From assembly GCA_000432775.1 (NCBI GenBank), contig HF990417.1, positions 120,484 to 146,519 of the forward strand: 26,036 nt of DNA, given 5' to 3'. The DNA is from Alistipes sp. CAG:831 (GTDB lineage Bacteria; Bacteroidota; Bacteroidia; Bacteroidales; UBA932). Position numbers and translations under genes: made by a program. The notes under the pieces were generated by a model, which did not search any database, was not told where the DNA came from, and worked only from the letters and a program-made list of their open reading frames with translations. Shown in pieces: positions 1 through 7,530 of the stretch (within the stretch, counting starts at the first letter, position 1; the number at the start of each line of letters is the position of its first letter).

Positions 1-32
1 TGGGCTCTTCCGATAATAGTGAATCGTTCCAT
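1..32 (-). CDS. start of a small gene, possibly a third leader peptide (partial)
   Basis: An ATG on the minus strand at 30-32 opens a frame reading MERFTIIGRA before the window edge. It lies 18 nt beyond the stop codon of the 61-residue double-glycine peptide and starts with the same MER followed by hydrophobic residues (MERI in the neighbour). It could be another member of the same peptide family or simply the next gene of the operon. Only ten codons are visible, so the identity is a guess. Confidence 0.35.
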   Translation of the reverse strand, partial: MERFTIIGRA

Positions 33-50
33 AATCTTGATGTTTAAGGG

Positions 51-236
51 TTAATTGGCCATTGAACTTGCGATTTCCTGTCCCGTCCACCCCTCGACGA
101 TACCGAGGAAGAACTGGTCCAGGTGCTTTTTGATGAAGTTGATGACGCCGGCCCATATTCCGCCGCCATAGACTGTCGTGCTCAGGTCGGAATTAATACA
201 TTCAAACCCTGCGTAGCTGTTGATAATTCTTTCCAT
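51..236 (-). CDS. double-glycine-leader peptide, bacteriocin-like precursor (61 aa)
   Basis: This is a 61-residue peptide with a triple glycine at residues 24-26 preceded by the hydrophobic pair VY. That resembles the leader cleaved by C39 peptidases, and such a peptidase is encoded 47 nt upstream. Cleavage at the glycines would leave a core of about 35 residues starting IWAGVINFIKKHLDQFF. The core looks able to form an amphipathic helix and contains GxxxG-like spacing, lysines and tryptophans, as in class II bacteriocins. One Cys (C13) lies in the leader and none in the core, so no disulfide or thioether is expected. Antibacterial, signalling or other roles cannot be separated from sequence. 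The call rests on size, the glycine motif and the neighbouring exporter; the match to the full leader consensus is imperfect. Confidence 0.65.
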   Translation of the reverse strand: MERIINSYAGFECINSDLSTTVYGGGIWAGVINFIKKHLDQFFLGIVEGWTGQEIASSMAN

Positions 237-259
237 GATGATTAGAATTTAATGGTGGT

Positions 260-283
260 GCCGCGGATGAAAGGCGCCGCGGC
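260..283 (-). terminator. GC-only 7-bp hairpin after the transporter stop codon
   Basis: GCCGCGG (260-266) and CCGCGGC (277-283) are perfect inverted arms around a 10 nt loop. The hairpin starts 1 nt after the stop codon of the C39 ABC transporter gene (284-286) and ends 24 nt before the next peptide gene. No uridine run follows directly on the minus strand, so it may be an attenuator or an mRNA 3'-end stabiliser that sets peptide against exporter levels rather than a full terminator. Confidence 0.35.
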
Positions 284-2380
284 TTACGCCTGTGAATGCG
301 CATTCGTTTTATTGATATCGATAATATTGTCTGCAAGGGACACAGCGTCCTGCTCGTGTGAGATGATGATGACGGTCATACCCTTTTCCTTGAGCGTCCG
401 GATCGTCTCCGTGAGTCTTGAGCGGCTGTCGCTGTCCAGGTGCGTGGCGGCCTCGTCCAGTATGAGTACTTTCGGCTTGCGGTACAGGGCTCTGGCGAGA
501 GCTACTTTCTGTCTTTCTCCCCCGGAAAGGCGGCCGGCGTGCTCTCCGGTGTGGGCCAGCAGTCCGCCGGGCAGGGACTCCAGTGTGGGAACGAGTCCCG
601 CAATAGCGCATGCGGCCGTCACTTCCCGGATGTCATACCCGCTGTCGCCCATGATGATGTTGTCCAGTATGGTGCCGTCGAAGATGTCCGGTTTCTGTGG
701 AACGATGGAGATGAACTTCCTCCACCTGTCCGGAGGAATATTCTGAATGTCCGTTCCGCCGACTGTGATACGTCCTTCCTGAGGGGTGTAGCCCCGCATC
801 AGCAGGGCCGCCAGAGTGCTCTTGCCGCTGCCATTGGCTCCCCGGATAAGGTGCACTTTCCCAGGCTCAATGTCGAAGGACAGGCCTTCCAGCAGTTTCA
901 TCCGTCCCGGAAACGAGAACCCCAGCCCCCGTACCTCTATCCTGTCGGCCGCAGACGGTGTGAAGTCCAGGGTCTCTCCGCTGTCTTCGTCCTCCATATC
1001 CAGGATGTCGAATATTCTTTCAGCCGATATCCTGGCTTCGGTAATCTCCCGGCTGCTCTCTATGAGCATGACGATGGGGGATGTGAGCAGGGCTGCGAAT
1101 GAGAAGAACGAGACCAGTTCGCCCACAGTGAGCTCTGAGCGCAGGACGAAGAAGGCACCGGCAGTCAGTGTTACGGTGTGGATCAGCCTGCTGACTGTGT
1201 CGGAGGAGGAGGCCATGAGGGAGGTGAATAAGCCTCCGCGGTACATCGCGTCCGCTGTCCTGAAATATTTCCGGCCGATCTGCCGTACGGCTTCCCTGGA
1301 GGCTCCGAAGTATTTGACGGCCCGGACGGAGGAAAGCCATTCTATGTTGGTCTGCTCGAAAGCGGCATTGGCCTCGATGATCCTGCGGTTGAGCTTTCGG
1401 TTTCCCCTGTCGGATATGCGGTAGAGCAGGATGAAGAGCGGTATGAAGCTCATGGTGATGAGGGTCAGCTTCCAGTAGAATGTCATGAGTATGGCTGTCG
1501 CGAACAGGAGGGTGAGGCTGCTGACGGCCATTATCAGCAGCCGGCCGGTGATGAAGGAGCGTATCCGGTAGGCGTCCGATACTCTGGAGTTGAGTTCTCC
1601 GCTGCTCATGGAGTCGAAAAATGATACGGGCAGGGAGAACAGTTTGCCGAAATAGCCCATGATCAGCCGGCAGTCTATCTGCAGGCTGGTTCTCACCAGC
1701 AGTACGGAACGCATGTAGGATACCAGCCAGGTAAGGCCGGCGAGACAGAGCATGGCGGCGCCTATGGCGACGAGGGCTCCTGTGTCGCCGGATGGAATGA
1801 CGTCGTCGATGATTCTCTGAAGGAAGAGGGAGGTGCTGAGGGTGGCGGCGATGAAGGCGGCCGAGCCTGCCAGGACCATGGCCAGTTCCTTTTTATAATG
1901 GAGCAGAATCTCCTTGAACCGGGTAAGGACAGGAGTCCTGCGGTCGCCTTTCTGAAAGAGCGGGGAGGGAGCGAGAGCTACTATGAATCCGCTCCATTCC
2001 TCTTCCAGTTCGGCCGGTTTCATCCTGTGAATCTCTCCGTCCTCGGGATCCATGACTGTCGCCGTGCTGTCGTCAAGGGCGTACAGGACGACGTAGTGCA
2101 GCCAGCCGTTCTTTTTCTTCAGGTGCAGGATGACCGGCTTGACGGCTTCCTGCAGGTCCGTTATATTCTTTTCCCTGGCACGCAGTCCTGCCGCGTCCAT
2201 CCCCAGTTTGCCGCAGGCGTCTATGATGCCTTGCAAACTGGTGCCGTCCGGGCCTGTACCGCATGCTTCCCTGATACGGAGCAGCGGCAGCCTGAGCCCG
2301 TAGTGTGCGCATACCGAGGCCACGCATGCGGCGGCGCAGTCGGTATTGTCATGTTGTCTGACTTTGATCTCCTTCTTCAT
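284..2380 (-). CDS. C39-peptidase-containing ABC exporter (bacteriocin/peptide processing)
   Basis: This 698-residue protein cuts double-glycine leaders and exports the mature peptide across the inner membrane. Residues 1-135 form a C39 cysteine peptidase with Cys15 in the context NTDCAAAC, His95 in WLHYVV and Asp111 in MDP as the probable catalytic set. Residues 160-445 form the transmembrane domain. The ATPase follows, with Walker A GANGSGKST (514-522), signature LSGGERQ (618-624), Walker B VLILDEA (638-644) and the switch His675. The length and domain order match known peptide-processing exporters of the LagD/ComA type. It lies between two small genes whose products carry Gly-Gly motifs. 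An HlyD-like adaptor, usual in Gram-negative peptide export, is not visible and may lie beyond the left edge. The substrate assignment is inferred from context. Confidence 0.93.
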   Translation of the reverse strand: MKKEIKVRQHDNTDCAAACVASVCAHYGLRLPLLRIREACGTGPDGTSLQGIIDACGKLGMDAAGLRAREKNITDLQEAVKPVILHLKKKNGWLHYVVLYALDDSTATVMDPEDGEIHRMKPAELEEEWSGFIVALAPSPLFQKGDRRTPVLTRFKEILLHYKKELAMVLAGSAAFIAATLSTSLFLQRIIDDVIPSGDTGALVAIGAAMLCLAGLTWLVSYMRSVLLVRTSLQIDCRLIMGYFGKLFSLPVSFFDSMSSGELNSRVSDAYRIRSFITGRLLIMAVSSLTLLFATAILMTFYWKLTLITMSFIPLFILLYRISDRGNRKLNRRIIEANAAFEQTNIEWLSSVRAVKYFGASREAVRQIGRKYFRTADAMYRGGLFTSLMASSSDTVSRLIHTVTLTAGAFFVLRSELTVGELVSFFSFAALLTSPIVMLIESSREITEARISAERIFDILDMEDEDSGETLDFTPSAADRIEVRGLGFSFPGRMKLLEGLSFDIEPGKVHLIRGANGSGKSTLAALLMRGYTPQEGRITVGGTDIQNIPPDRWRKFISIVPQKPDIFDGTILDNIIMGDSGYDIREVTAACAIAGLVPTLESLPGGLLAHTGEHAGRLSGGERQKVALARALYRKPKVLILDEAATHLDSDSRSRLTETIRTLKEKGMTVIIISHEQDAVSLADNIIDINKTNAHSQA

Positions 2381-2416
2381 GGCCTTCCCCTCCAGAATGT
2401 TTTCGCAGGTGATACC

Positions 2417-2563
2417 TTAGAATACTGGAAGCAGAGGCAGCGCTGAAAGCAGCAGAGATGCTGCGACGGCTGCTGTGTACCACAGAAATCTTCCCCCGGC
2501 CATAGGCGGCAGCATGGTGTCCGCGGAGAGACCGGCCTTCTCCTTAAAGCTCATTTCTTCCAT
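2417..2563 (-). CDS. double-glycine-leader peptide with hydrophobic core (48 aa)
   Basis: This 48-residue frame starts at the ATG at 2561-2563 and stops with TAA at 2417-2419, 36 nt before the C39 exporter gene. The leader contains LSADTMLPPMAGG (residues 12-24), which has the LS pair, Leu at -7, Met at -4 and Gly-Gly at -2/-1 of the classical double-glycine leader, with one residue inserted. The remaining 24 residues (25-48, starting RFLWYTAAVAASLLL) are almost entirely hydrophobic. It is the first gene after the promoter at 2591-2621. It could be a very hydrophobic bacteriocin-like peptide, an immunity-like membrane peptide or a pheromone; the leader favours a transported substrate. It is short enough to be missed by gene callers. 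Confidence 0.65.
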   Translation of the reverse strand: MEEMSFKEKAGLSADTMLPPMAGGRFLWYTAAVAASLLLSALPLLPVF

Positions 2564-2590
2564 ATCCGTGTGTGGTTAAAGTTTCCGCTA

Positions 2591-2621
2591 CAAAGTAAAG
2601 AAAAAATTCTCAATACTTCAA
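2591..2621 (-). promoter_or_regulatory. promoter for the peptide/C39 exporter operon
   Basis: On the minus strand a -7-like element TTACTTTG (2591-2598) lies 20 nt downstream of a TTG (2619-2621), close to the Bacteroidetes spacing. The element differs from TAnnTTTG at one position. It lies 27 nt upstream of the 48-residue peptide start codon, in an AT-rich stretch. Confidence 0.45.
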
Positions 2622-2665
2622 GCAAAACTTTAAATAATTTTCAAAAATATGTGAGAATATTTGCC

Positions 2666-3163
2666 TTAGTGGTTGAAAAGTTGCTTTAAATAAGGGAAAA
2701 GCGCGTCTGTTATGGATGAGATAATCTGTACCCCTTTCGATTTGGCCATGGTTTCGGGGGGGACGAGGGTGAACCATGTGTTGTTGACGTATTCGATGAC
2801 GGAGACGAGGACTCCTATGAGCAGGACTACTGCGGATACGGAGAGCAGGACTCCCAACAGGCGGTTGATCCAGCCGAGGGTGGTAATCTTGATGACCTTC
2901 TCGAGGAGGCGGCTCAGCAGGACTACGCAGAGGCATACCACTACAATAATAACGATGAACGAAAGCACCTTCACAACGCTCTCGGACAGAGTAGGCGCGA
3001 CGCGGTGAAGCCAGCCCGAGAGCATGGCTGAGAACCTGCCTGCCAGGAATATACCGAGAATGAGGCCTACAATGCCGCCGAGCTGCCGCATCAGACCGTC
3101 CTTGATGCCCTTGAACACCGCAAGTGCAAGGAGCACGAGAATGATGATATCTATAACTGTCAT
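2666..3163 (-). CDS. CvpA family membrane protein
   Basis: This 165-residue protein has four hydrophobic segments (roughly residues 3-18, 27-48, 63-88 and 99-125). Its N-terminus fits the CvpA pattern: IDIIILVLLALAVFKGIKDG followed by LMRQLGGIVGLILGIF. CvpA proteins are inner-membrane proteins linked to colicin V production and envelope homeostasis in Enterobacteria; their biochemical role is unsettled. The first Met matches the family start, although the predicted -7 element (3170-3177) leaves almost no 5' leader. It diverges from ileS across a shared promoter. Its closeness to the peptide export locus is suggestive by name only; the own promoter between them and the gap argue against one operon. 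Confidence 0.85.
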   Translation of the reverse strand: MTVIDIIILVLLALAVFKGIKDGLMRQLGGIVGLILGIFLAGRFSAMLSGWLHRVAPTLSESVVKVLSFIVIIVVVCLCVVLLSRLLEKVIKITTLGWINRLLGVLLSVSAVVLLIGVLVSVIEYVNNTWFTLVPPETMAKSKGVQIISSITDALFPYLKQLFNH

Positions 3164-3168
3164 GACAT

Positions 3169-3199
3169 GCGAAGATAGGAATATTTTCCCTATCTTTGC
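3169..3199. promoter_or_regulatory. palindromic divergent promoter for cvpA-like gene and ileS
   Basis: The plus strand carries TATCTTTG (3191-3198), a perfect -7 element 20 nt before the ileS ATG. The minus strand carries TATCTTCG (3170-3177), a near-perfect -7 element ending 7 nt before the cvpA-like ATG. The two elements are arms of one inverted repeat (GCGAAGATAGG and CCTATCTTTGC) around an AT-rich centre. No good TTTG at -33 was found on either side. Confidence 0.6.
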
Positions 3200-3218
3200 A
3201 CACTAAAATTCAGAATAT

Positions 3219-6200
3219 ATGTTCAAGGAATATAAAGGACTGGACCTGACGGGTCTCTCCGCTGAGGTGCTGGAGAGCTGGAAGAAGCAGGATGTTTTTC
3301 ACAAGACATTGGAAATGAGAGAAGGCGCTCCCGAATACGTGTTTTTCGAGGGACCTCCTTCGGCCAACGGCATGCCGGGCATACACCATGTGATGGCCCG
3401 TTCCATCAAGGATGTGATATGCCGTTACAAGACCCAGTCCGGTTATCACGTGAGCCGCAAGGCCGGATGGGACACCCACGGCCTGCCCGTGGAGCTGGGA
3501 GTGGAGAAAATGCTTGGCATCACCAAGGACGACATCGGCAAGAAGATATCCGTGGCGGAGTACAACTCCATCTGCCGCCGCGAGGTCATGAAATATACTG
3601 AGGAATGGGTCAACCTGACCGAGCGCATCGGCTATTGGGTGGACACGGACAACCCTTATATCACGTACGACAACCGCTACATCGAGACCCTGTGGTATCT
3701 TCTGAAGGAGATTTACAAGAAGGGACTGCTGTACAAGGGCTATTCGATCCAGCCCTATTCGCCAGCAGCGGGCACCGGCCTGAGTACCCACGAGCTCAAC
3801 CAGCCCGGATGCTACCGTGACGTGAAGGATACTACGGCCGTAGCCCAGTTCAAGGTGATCCGCGATGAGGTTTCCGAGCCGTTTTTCCAGAAGGCAGGTG
3901 ACGATCCCCTCTATTTCATCGCCTGGACCACCACTCCCTGGACCCTGCCTTCCAATACCGCCCTCTGCGTCGGGCCTTCGATAGATTATGTACTGGTGCG
4001 CTCCTCGAACCCCTACACCGGTCTTCCCGGAGTGTACATCGTCGCAAAGGCATTGGTCCATGACCATTTCAACGGGAAGGTTCCTTTCGAGGTGCTCGAG
4101 GGGGAATATAAAGGTACGGATCTGGTGGGAATGCGCTACGAGCAGCTGATTCCGTGGGTGCGTCCCGATGAGGGGGCTTTCCGCGTGATTCCCGGAGACT
4201 ATGTGACTACCGACGAGGGGACTACCGGTATTGTCCACATTGCCCCTACCTTCGGTGCCGACGATGCCAAGGTGGCCCGTCTGAGCGGTGTTCCGGCCCT
4301 GATGGTGCGCGATGCCGCAGGCGTGATGCAGGCCCAGGTGGACCGTACCGGCAAGATGTACCGGATAGAGGACCTCGATCCGGAGTTTGTGAAGGAGAGG
4401 GTGGATGTGGATCTGTACAGGGAGTTCGCGGGCCGCTACGTGAAGAATGCCTACGACCCCGAGGCCACGCCCGACACTCCGACCATAGACGTGGATATCT
4501 GCGTGATGCTCAAAGGCCAGAACAAGGCCTTCAAGATAGAGAAGCACGTGCACTCCTATCCCCACTGCTGGAGGACGGACAAGCCCGTGCTGTATTATCC
4601 CCTGGATTCCTGGTTCATCCGCACTACCGCAGTGCAGGACAAGATGATAGAGCTGAACCGGACGATAGAGTGGAAGCCGGCCTCCACCGGCAGCGGACGT
4701 TTCGGCAAGTGGCTGGAGAACCTGCAGGACTGGAACCTCTCCCGCAGCCGTTATTGGGGCACGCCCCTGCCCGTATGGAGGACAGAGGACGGGGCGGAGG
4801 AGAAGTGCATCGGCTCCGTGGCTGAGCTTTACGAGGAGATAGAGAAGGCGGTGAAGGCCGGAGTCATGCAGTCAAATCCTCTGGCCGCAGCCGGATTTGT
4901 CCCCGGAGACTATTCCAAGGAGAACTATGGCCGCATCGACCTGCACAGGCCGTATGTGGATGAGATATACCTCGTTTCCGAAAAGGGACGGAAGATGGTG
5001 CGCGAGACGGACCTGATCGACGTGTGGTTCGATTCGGGCTCGATGCCATACGCGCAGGAAGGCCTGCAGGCCCTCGGAAAGCCTGAGTTCGGACAGACAG
5101 CCGACTTCATAGCTGAGGGAGTGGACCAGACCCGGGGATGGTTCTTCACCCTGCACGCGATTCATACTATGATCAGCGGCAGTGTAGCGTTCAAGACCGT
5201 GATTTCCAATGGTCTGGTGCTCGACAAGGACGGCAACAAGATGAGCAAGCGCCTGGGCAATGCCGTGGATCCTTTCAAGGCCCTCGATACCTATGGCCCC
5301 GATGCCCTGCGCTGGTACATGCTCACCAATTCCCAGCCTTGGGACAATCTCAAGTTCGATGAGGCAGGGGTGGACGAGGTGCGCCGCAAGTTCTTCGGTA
5401 CGCTGTACAATACCTACTCCTTCTTCGCCCTCTATGCCAATGTGGACGGTTTCGGCTCCAGACCGGAACACATCTCGGCCCAGGTGCCCGTGGCTGAGCG
5501 TCCGGAGATAGACCGCTGGCTGATATCCCTGCTCAACACTCTGATAAAGAATGTGAAGGAGTGCTACGAGAGCTATGACATCACCGGCGCGGGCCGCCTG
5601 ATTCAGGACTTTGTCTGTGACAATCTCAGCAACTGGTACGTGCGTCTGAACCGCAAGCGTTTCTGGGGCGGGAAGATGGACGCCGACAAGCTGGCTGCCT
5701 ACCAGACCCTTTACTCGGCCCTCGAAACAGTGGCCGTGCTGGCTGCCCCCATCGCACCTTTCTATATGGACCGTCTCTTCTGCGACCTTAACAGTGCTGC
5801 CGGGGCTCACGATGTCATCTCAGTCCATATGATGCCCATGCCCGGGTGCGACTCCGCCTGCGTGGATGCCGACCTCGAGGAGCGCATGGCTCTGGCCCAG
5901 AAGTCATCCTCGATGGTACTCGCCCTTCGCCGCAAGGTCAACATCAAGGTGCGTCAGCCGCTTTCGCGGATGATTATCCCCGTTCTCGACCCGAAGATAG
6001 AGGAGCAGTTCGAGAAGGTGCGTGCTCTGGTGCTCAGTGAGGTCAACGTCAAGGAAGTAGAATATATCAAGGATACAACGGGCTTGATTACCAAGAAGAT
6101 CAAACCTAATTTCAAGACACTCGGCAAGCGTTACGGCAAGCAGATGAAGGAGATAGCAGCTTCGTTCGCCGCTCTTTCCCAGCAGGATATCGCGGCGGTG

Positions 6201-6626
6201 GAGGCGGCTGGAATGCAGAATGAGGATTATGTGCTCCATCTGCCCTCCGGGGATGTGTCGCTTGAGCCAGCCGACTATCAGGTGACCTCCGAGGATATGC
6301 CCGGAAGACTGGTGGCGACCGAAGGCAGGCTGACCATAGCCCTGGATATCACCGTTACTCCTGAGCTCCGCAATGAGGGTGTGGCCCGCGAGCTTATCAA
6401 CAGAATACAGAACCTCCGCAAGGACAGTGGCTTTGAGGTGACGGACAGGATAACGGCGCATATACAGCGGCTGCCTGAGGTAGAGGAGGCCGTAGCCGGA
6501 TTCAGGGACTATATCGCATCCCAGACCCTAGCCCGCGAGGTCATCCTGGAGGATGCCGTTTCCGGCGGAGTGGAGGTAGAATGGCTTGAAGACAATACGA
6601 TAACTCTCAAACTCGAAAAAATATGA
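3219..6626 (+). CDS. ileS: isoleucyl-tRNA synthetase
   Basis: This 1135-residue class I synthetase charges tRNA-Ile with isoleucine in the cytoplasm. The substrate-binding segment PPSANGMPGIHH (residues 46-57) corresponds to the first signature motif, but reads GIHH (54-57) where most class I enzymes have HIGH. The second signature is KMSKR (674-678). The CP1 editing domain shows WTTTPWTLPSNTA near residues 237-249, as expected for hydrolysis of mischarged Val-tRNA. The C-terminal part has the VRQPLSRM segment and the length of the eukaryote-like (type 2) bacterial enzymes. It opens an operon: the stop codon overlaps the guaD start (ATGA). The start at 3219 follows a clear -7 element. Confidence 0.97.
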   Translation: MFKEYKGLDLTGLSAEVLESWKKQDVFHKTLEMREGAPEYVFFEGPPSANGMPGIHHVMARSIKDVICRYKTQSGYHVSRKAGWDTHGLPVELGVEKMLGITKDDIGKKISVAEYNSICRREVMKYTEEWVNLTERIGYWVDTDNPYITYDNRYIETLWYLLKEIYKKGLLYKGYSIQPYSPAAGTGLSTHELNQPGCYRDVKDTTAVAQFKVIRDEVSEPFFQKAGDDPLYFIAWTTTPWTLPSNTALCVGPSIDYVLVRSSNPYTGLPGVYIVAKALVHDHFNGKVPFEVLEGEYKGTDLVGMRYEQLIPWVRPDEGAFRVIPGDYVTTDEGTTGIVHIAPTFGADDAKVARLSGVPALMVRDAAGVMQAQVDRTGKMYRIEDLDPEFVKERVDVDLYREFAGRYVKNAYDPEATPDTPTIDVDICVMLKGQNKAFKIEKHVHSYPHCWRTDKPVLYYPLDSWFIRTTAVQDKMIELNRTIEWKPASTGSGRFGKWLENLQDWNLSRSRYWGTPLPVWRTEDGAEEKCIGSVAELYEEIEKAVKAGVMQSNPLAAAGFVPGDYSKENYGRIDLHRPYVDEIYLVSEKGRKMVRETDLIDVWFDSGSMPYAQEGLQALGKPEFGQTADFIAEGVDQTRGWFFTLHAIHTMISGSVAFKTVISNGLVLDKDGNKMSKRLGNAVDPFKALDTYGPDALRWYMLTNSQPWDNLKFDEAGVDEVRRKFFGTLYNTYSFFALYANVDGFGSRPEHISAQVPVAERPEIDRWLISLLNTLIKNVKECYESYDITGAGRLIQDFVCDNLSNWYVRLNRKRFWGGKMDADKLAAYQTLYSALETVAVLAAPIAPFYMDRLFCDLNSAAGAHDVISVHMMPMPGCDSACVDADLEERMALAQKSSSMVLALRRKVNIKVRQPLSRMIIPVLDPKIEEQFEKVRALVLSEVNVKEVEYIKDTTGLITKKIKPNFKTLGKRYGKQMKEIAASFAALSQQDIAAVEAAGMQNEDYVLHLPSGDVSLEPADYQVTSEDMPGRLVATEGRLTIALDITVTPELRNEGVARELINRIQNLRKDSGFEVTDRITAHIQRLPEVEEAVAGFRDYIASQTLAREVILEDAVSGGVEVEWLEDNTITLKLEKI

Positions 6627-7093
6627 ATGGGGAAGAACTGATGCTCAGAGCGATAGAGCTTGCGGAACGCAATGCCTCCTCCGTGACGGGCGGACCTTTC
6701 GGGGCCGTGGTCGTCAAGGACGGGAAAGTGATTGCGGAGGCATCCAATACAGTGACGGTGGACAATGATCCCACGGCCCACGCCGAGGTCAATGCCATCA
6801 GGAAGGCCTGCGCGGCCCTGGGTACCTTCGATCTCTCCGGCTGCGAGCTTTACACCAGCTGCGAGCCCTGTCCCATGTGCCTGGCCGCATGCTACTGGGC
6901 GCATATCGATAAGGTGTATTATGCTGCGGACAGGGAGGATGCCGCCGCTGCAGGATTCGATGACAGCGACATCTACCGTGAGGTAGCTCTGCCCGTGGAC
7001 CGGCGGAGGATACCGTTTGTCCATATCATGGAGAAGGAGGGGCTCCGTCCGTTCATGCTCTGGAACTCAAACGACAAGAAAGTGGAATATTGA
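6623..7093 (+). CDS. guaD: guanine deaminase, CDA-fold
   Basis: This 156-residue zinc enzyme of the cytidine deaminase fold converts guanine to xanthine and ammonia in purine salvage. The zinc site reads TAHAEV (His53, Glu55 as proton shuttle) and SCEPCPMC (Cys80, Cys83, Cys86). The NDPTAHAEV segment, the AGFDDSDIY motif near residues 110-118 and the C-terminal aromatic ending (VEY) match the Bacillus GuaD type rather than the tRNA adenosine deaminase TadA. The ATG overlaps the ileS stop by four bases, so it is translationally coupled. A related deaminase specificity (for example another purine) cannot be excluded. Confidence 0.85.
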   Translation: MNGEELMLRAIELAERNASSVTGGPFGAVVVKDGKVIAEASNTVTVDNDPTAHAEVNAIRKACAALGTFDLSGCELYTSCEPCPMCLAACYWAHIDKVYYAADREDAAAAGFDDSDIYREVALPVDRRRIPFVHIMEKEGLRPFMLWNSNDKKVEY

Positions 7094-7116
7094 CAATTTT
7101 ATAAAAAATTCAACTT

Positions 7117-7530
7117 ATGGACGACAACAAGGATAACAAGAATGAAGTACTCGAGAAGGTACGCTACAGCGATGAGGAGCTGCAGGAATTCAAGGAAATC
7201 ATTCTGAAGAAGCTGGAAAAGGCCCGTGATGACTATGAGCAGCTCCGTTCGGCCATCACCCACAACACCAGCAACGACACTGAGGACACTTCGCCGACAT
7301 TCAAGGTCCTCGAGGAGGGAGCATCCGCCCTGTCCAAGGAAGAGTCGGGACAGCTGGCCCAGAGGCAGCTCAAGTTCATTAACTCCCTGGAGGCAGCTTT
7401 GGTCAGAATCGAGAACAAGACTTACGGTATCTGCCGTGAGACAGGCAAGCTGATTCCCAAGGAAAGGCTGAAACTTGTACCTCACGCGACCCTCAGCATA
7501 GAGGCCAAACTTAACTCCAAGAAGAAGTGA
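7117..7530 (+). CDS. TraR/DksA family transcriptional regulator without zinc finger
   Basis: This 137-residue protein resembles DksA, which binds the RNA polymerase secondary channel and adjusts stringent-response transcription. An N-terminal helical coiled-coil region (about residues 17-100) is followed by the characteristic YGICRETGKLIPKERL segment (103-118) and HATLSIEAK near the end. The four-cysteine zinc site of classical DksA is reduced to a single Cys106; this is the form I associate with Bacteroidetes. An acidic stretch NDTEDTSP lies at 53-60, near the usual coiled-coil tip. It sits between guaD and lspA, and its stop codon overlaps the lspA GTG start. Confidence 0.85.
   Translation: MDDNKDNKNEVLEKVRYSDEELQEFKEIILKKLEKARDDYEQLRSAITHNTSNDTEDTSPTFKVLEEGASALSKEESGQLAQRQLKFINSLEAALVRIENKTYGICRETGKLIPKERLKLVPHATLSIEAKLNSKKK

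Noticed and set aside
284..2380. The exporter as a plain multidrug or lipid ABC transporter
   Set aside because: The intact C39 Cys-His-Asp set and the flanking Gly-Gly peptides make peptide processing the better explanation.
3210..4565. Long minus-strand frame (451 codons) antisense to ileS
   Set aside because: It is a codon-bias shadow of a strongly conserved gene; its translation shows no recognisable domain. The same applies to the minus-strand frame at 4872-5810.
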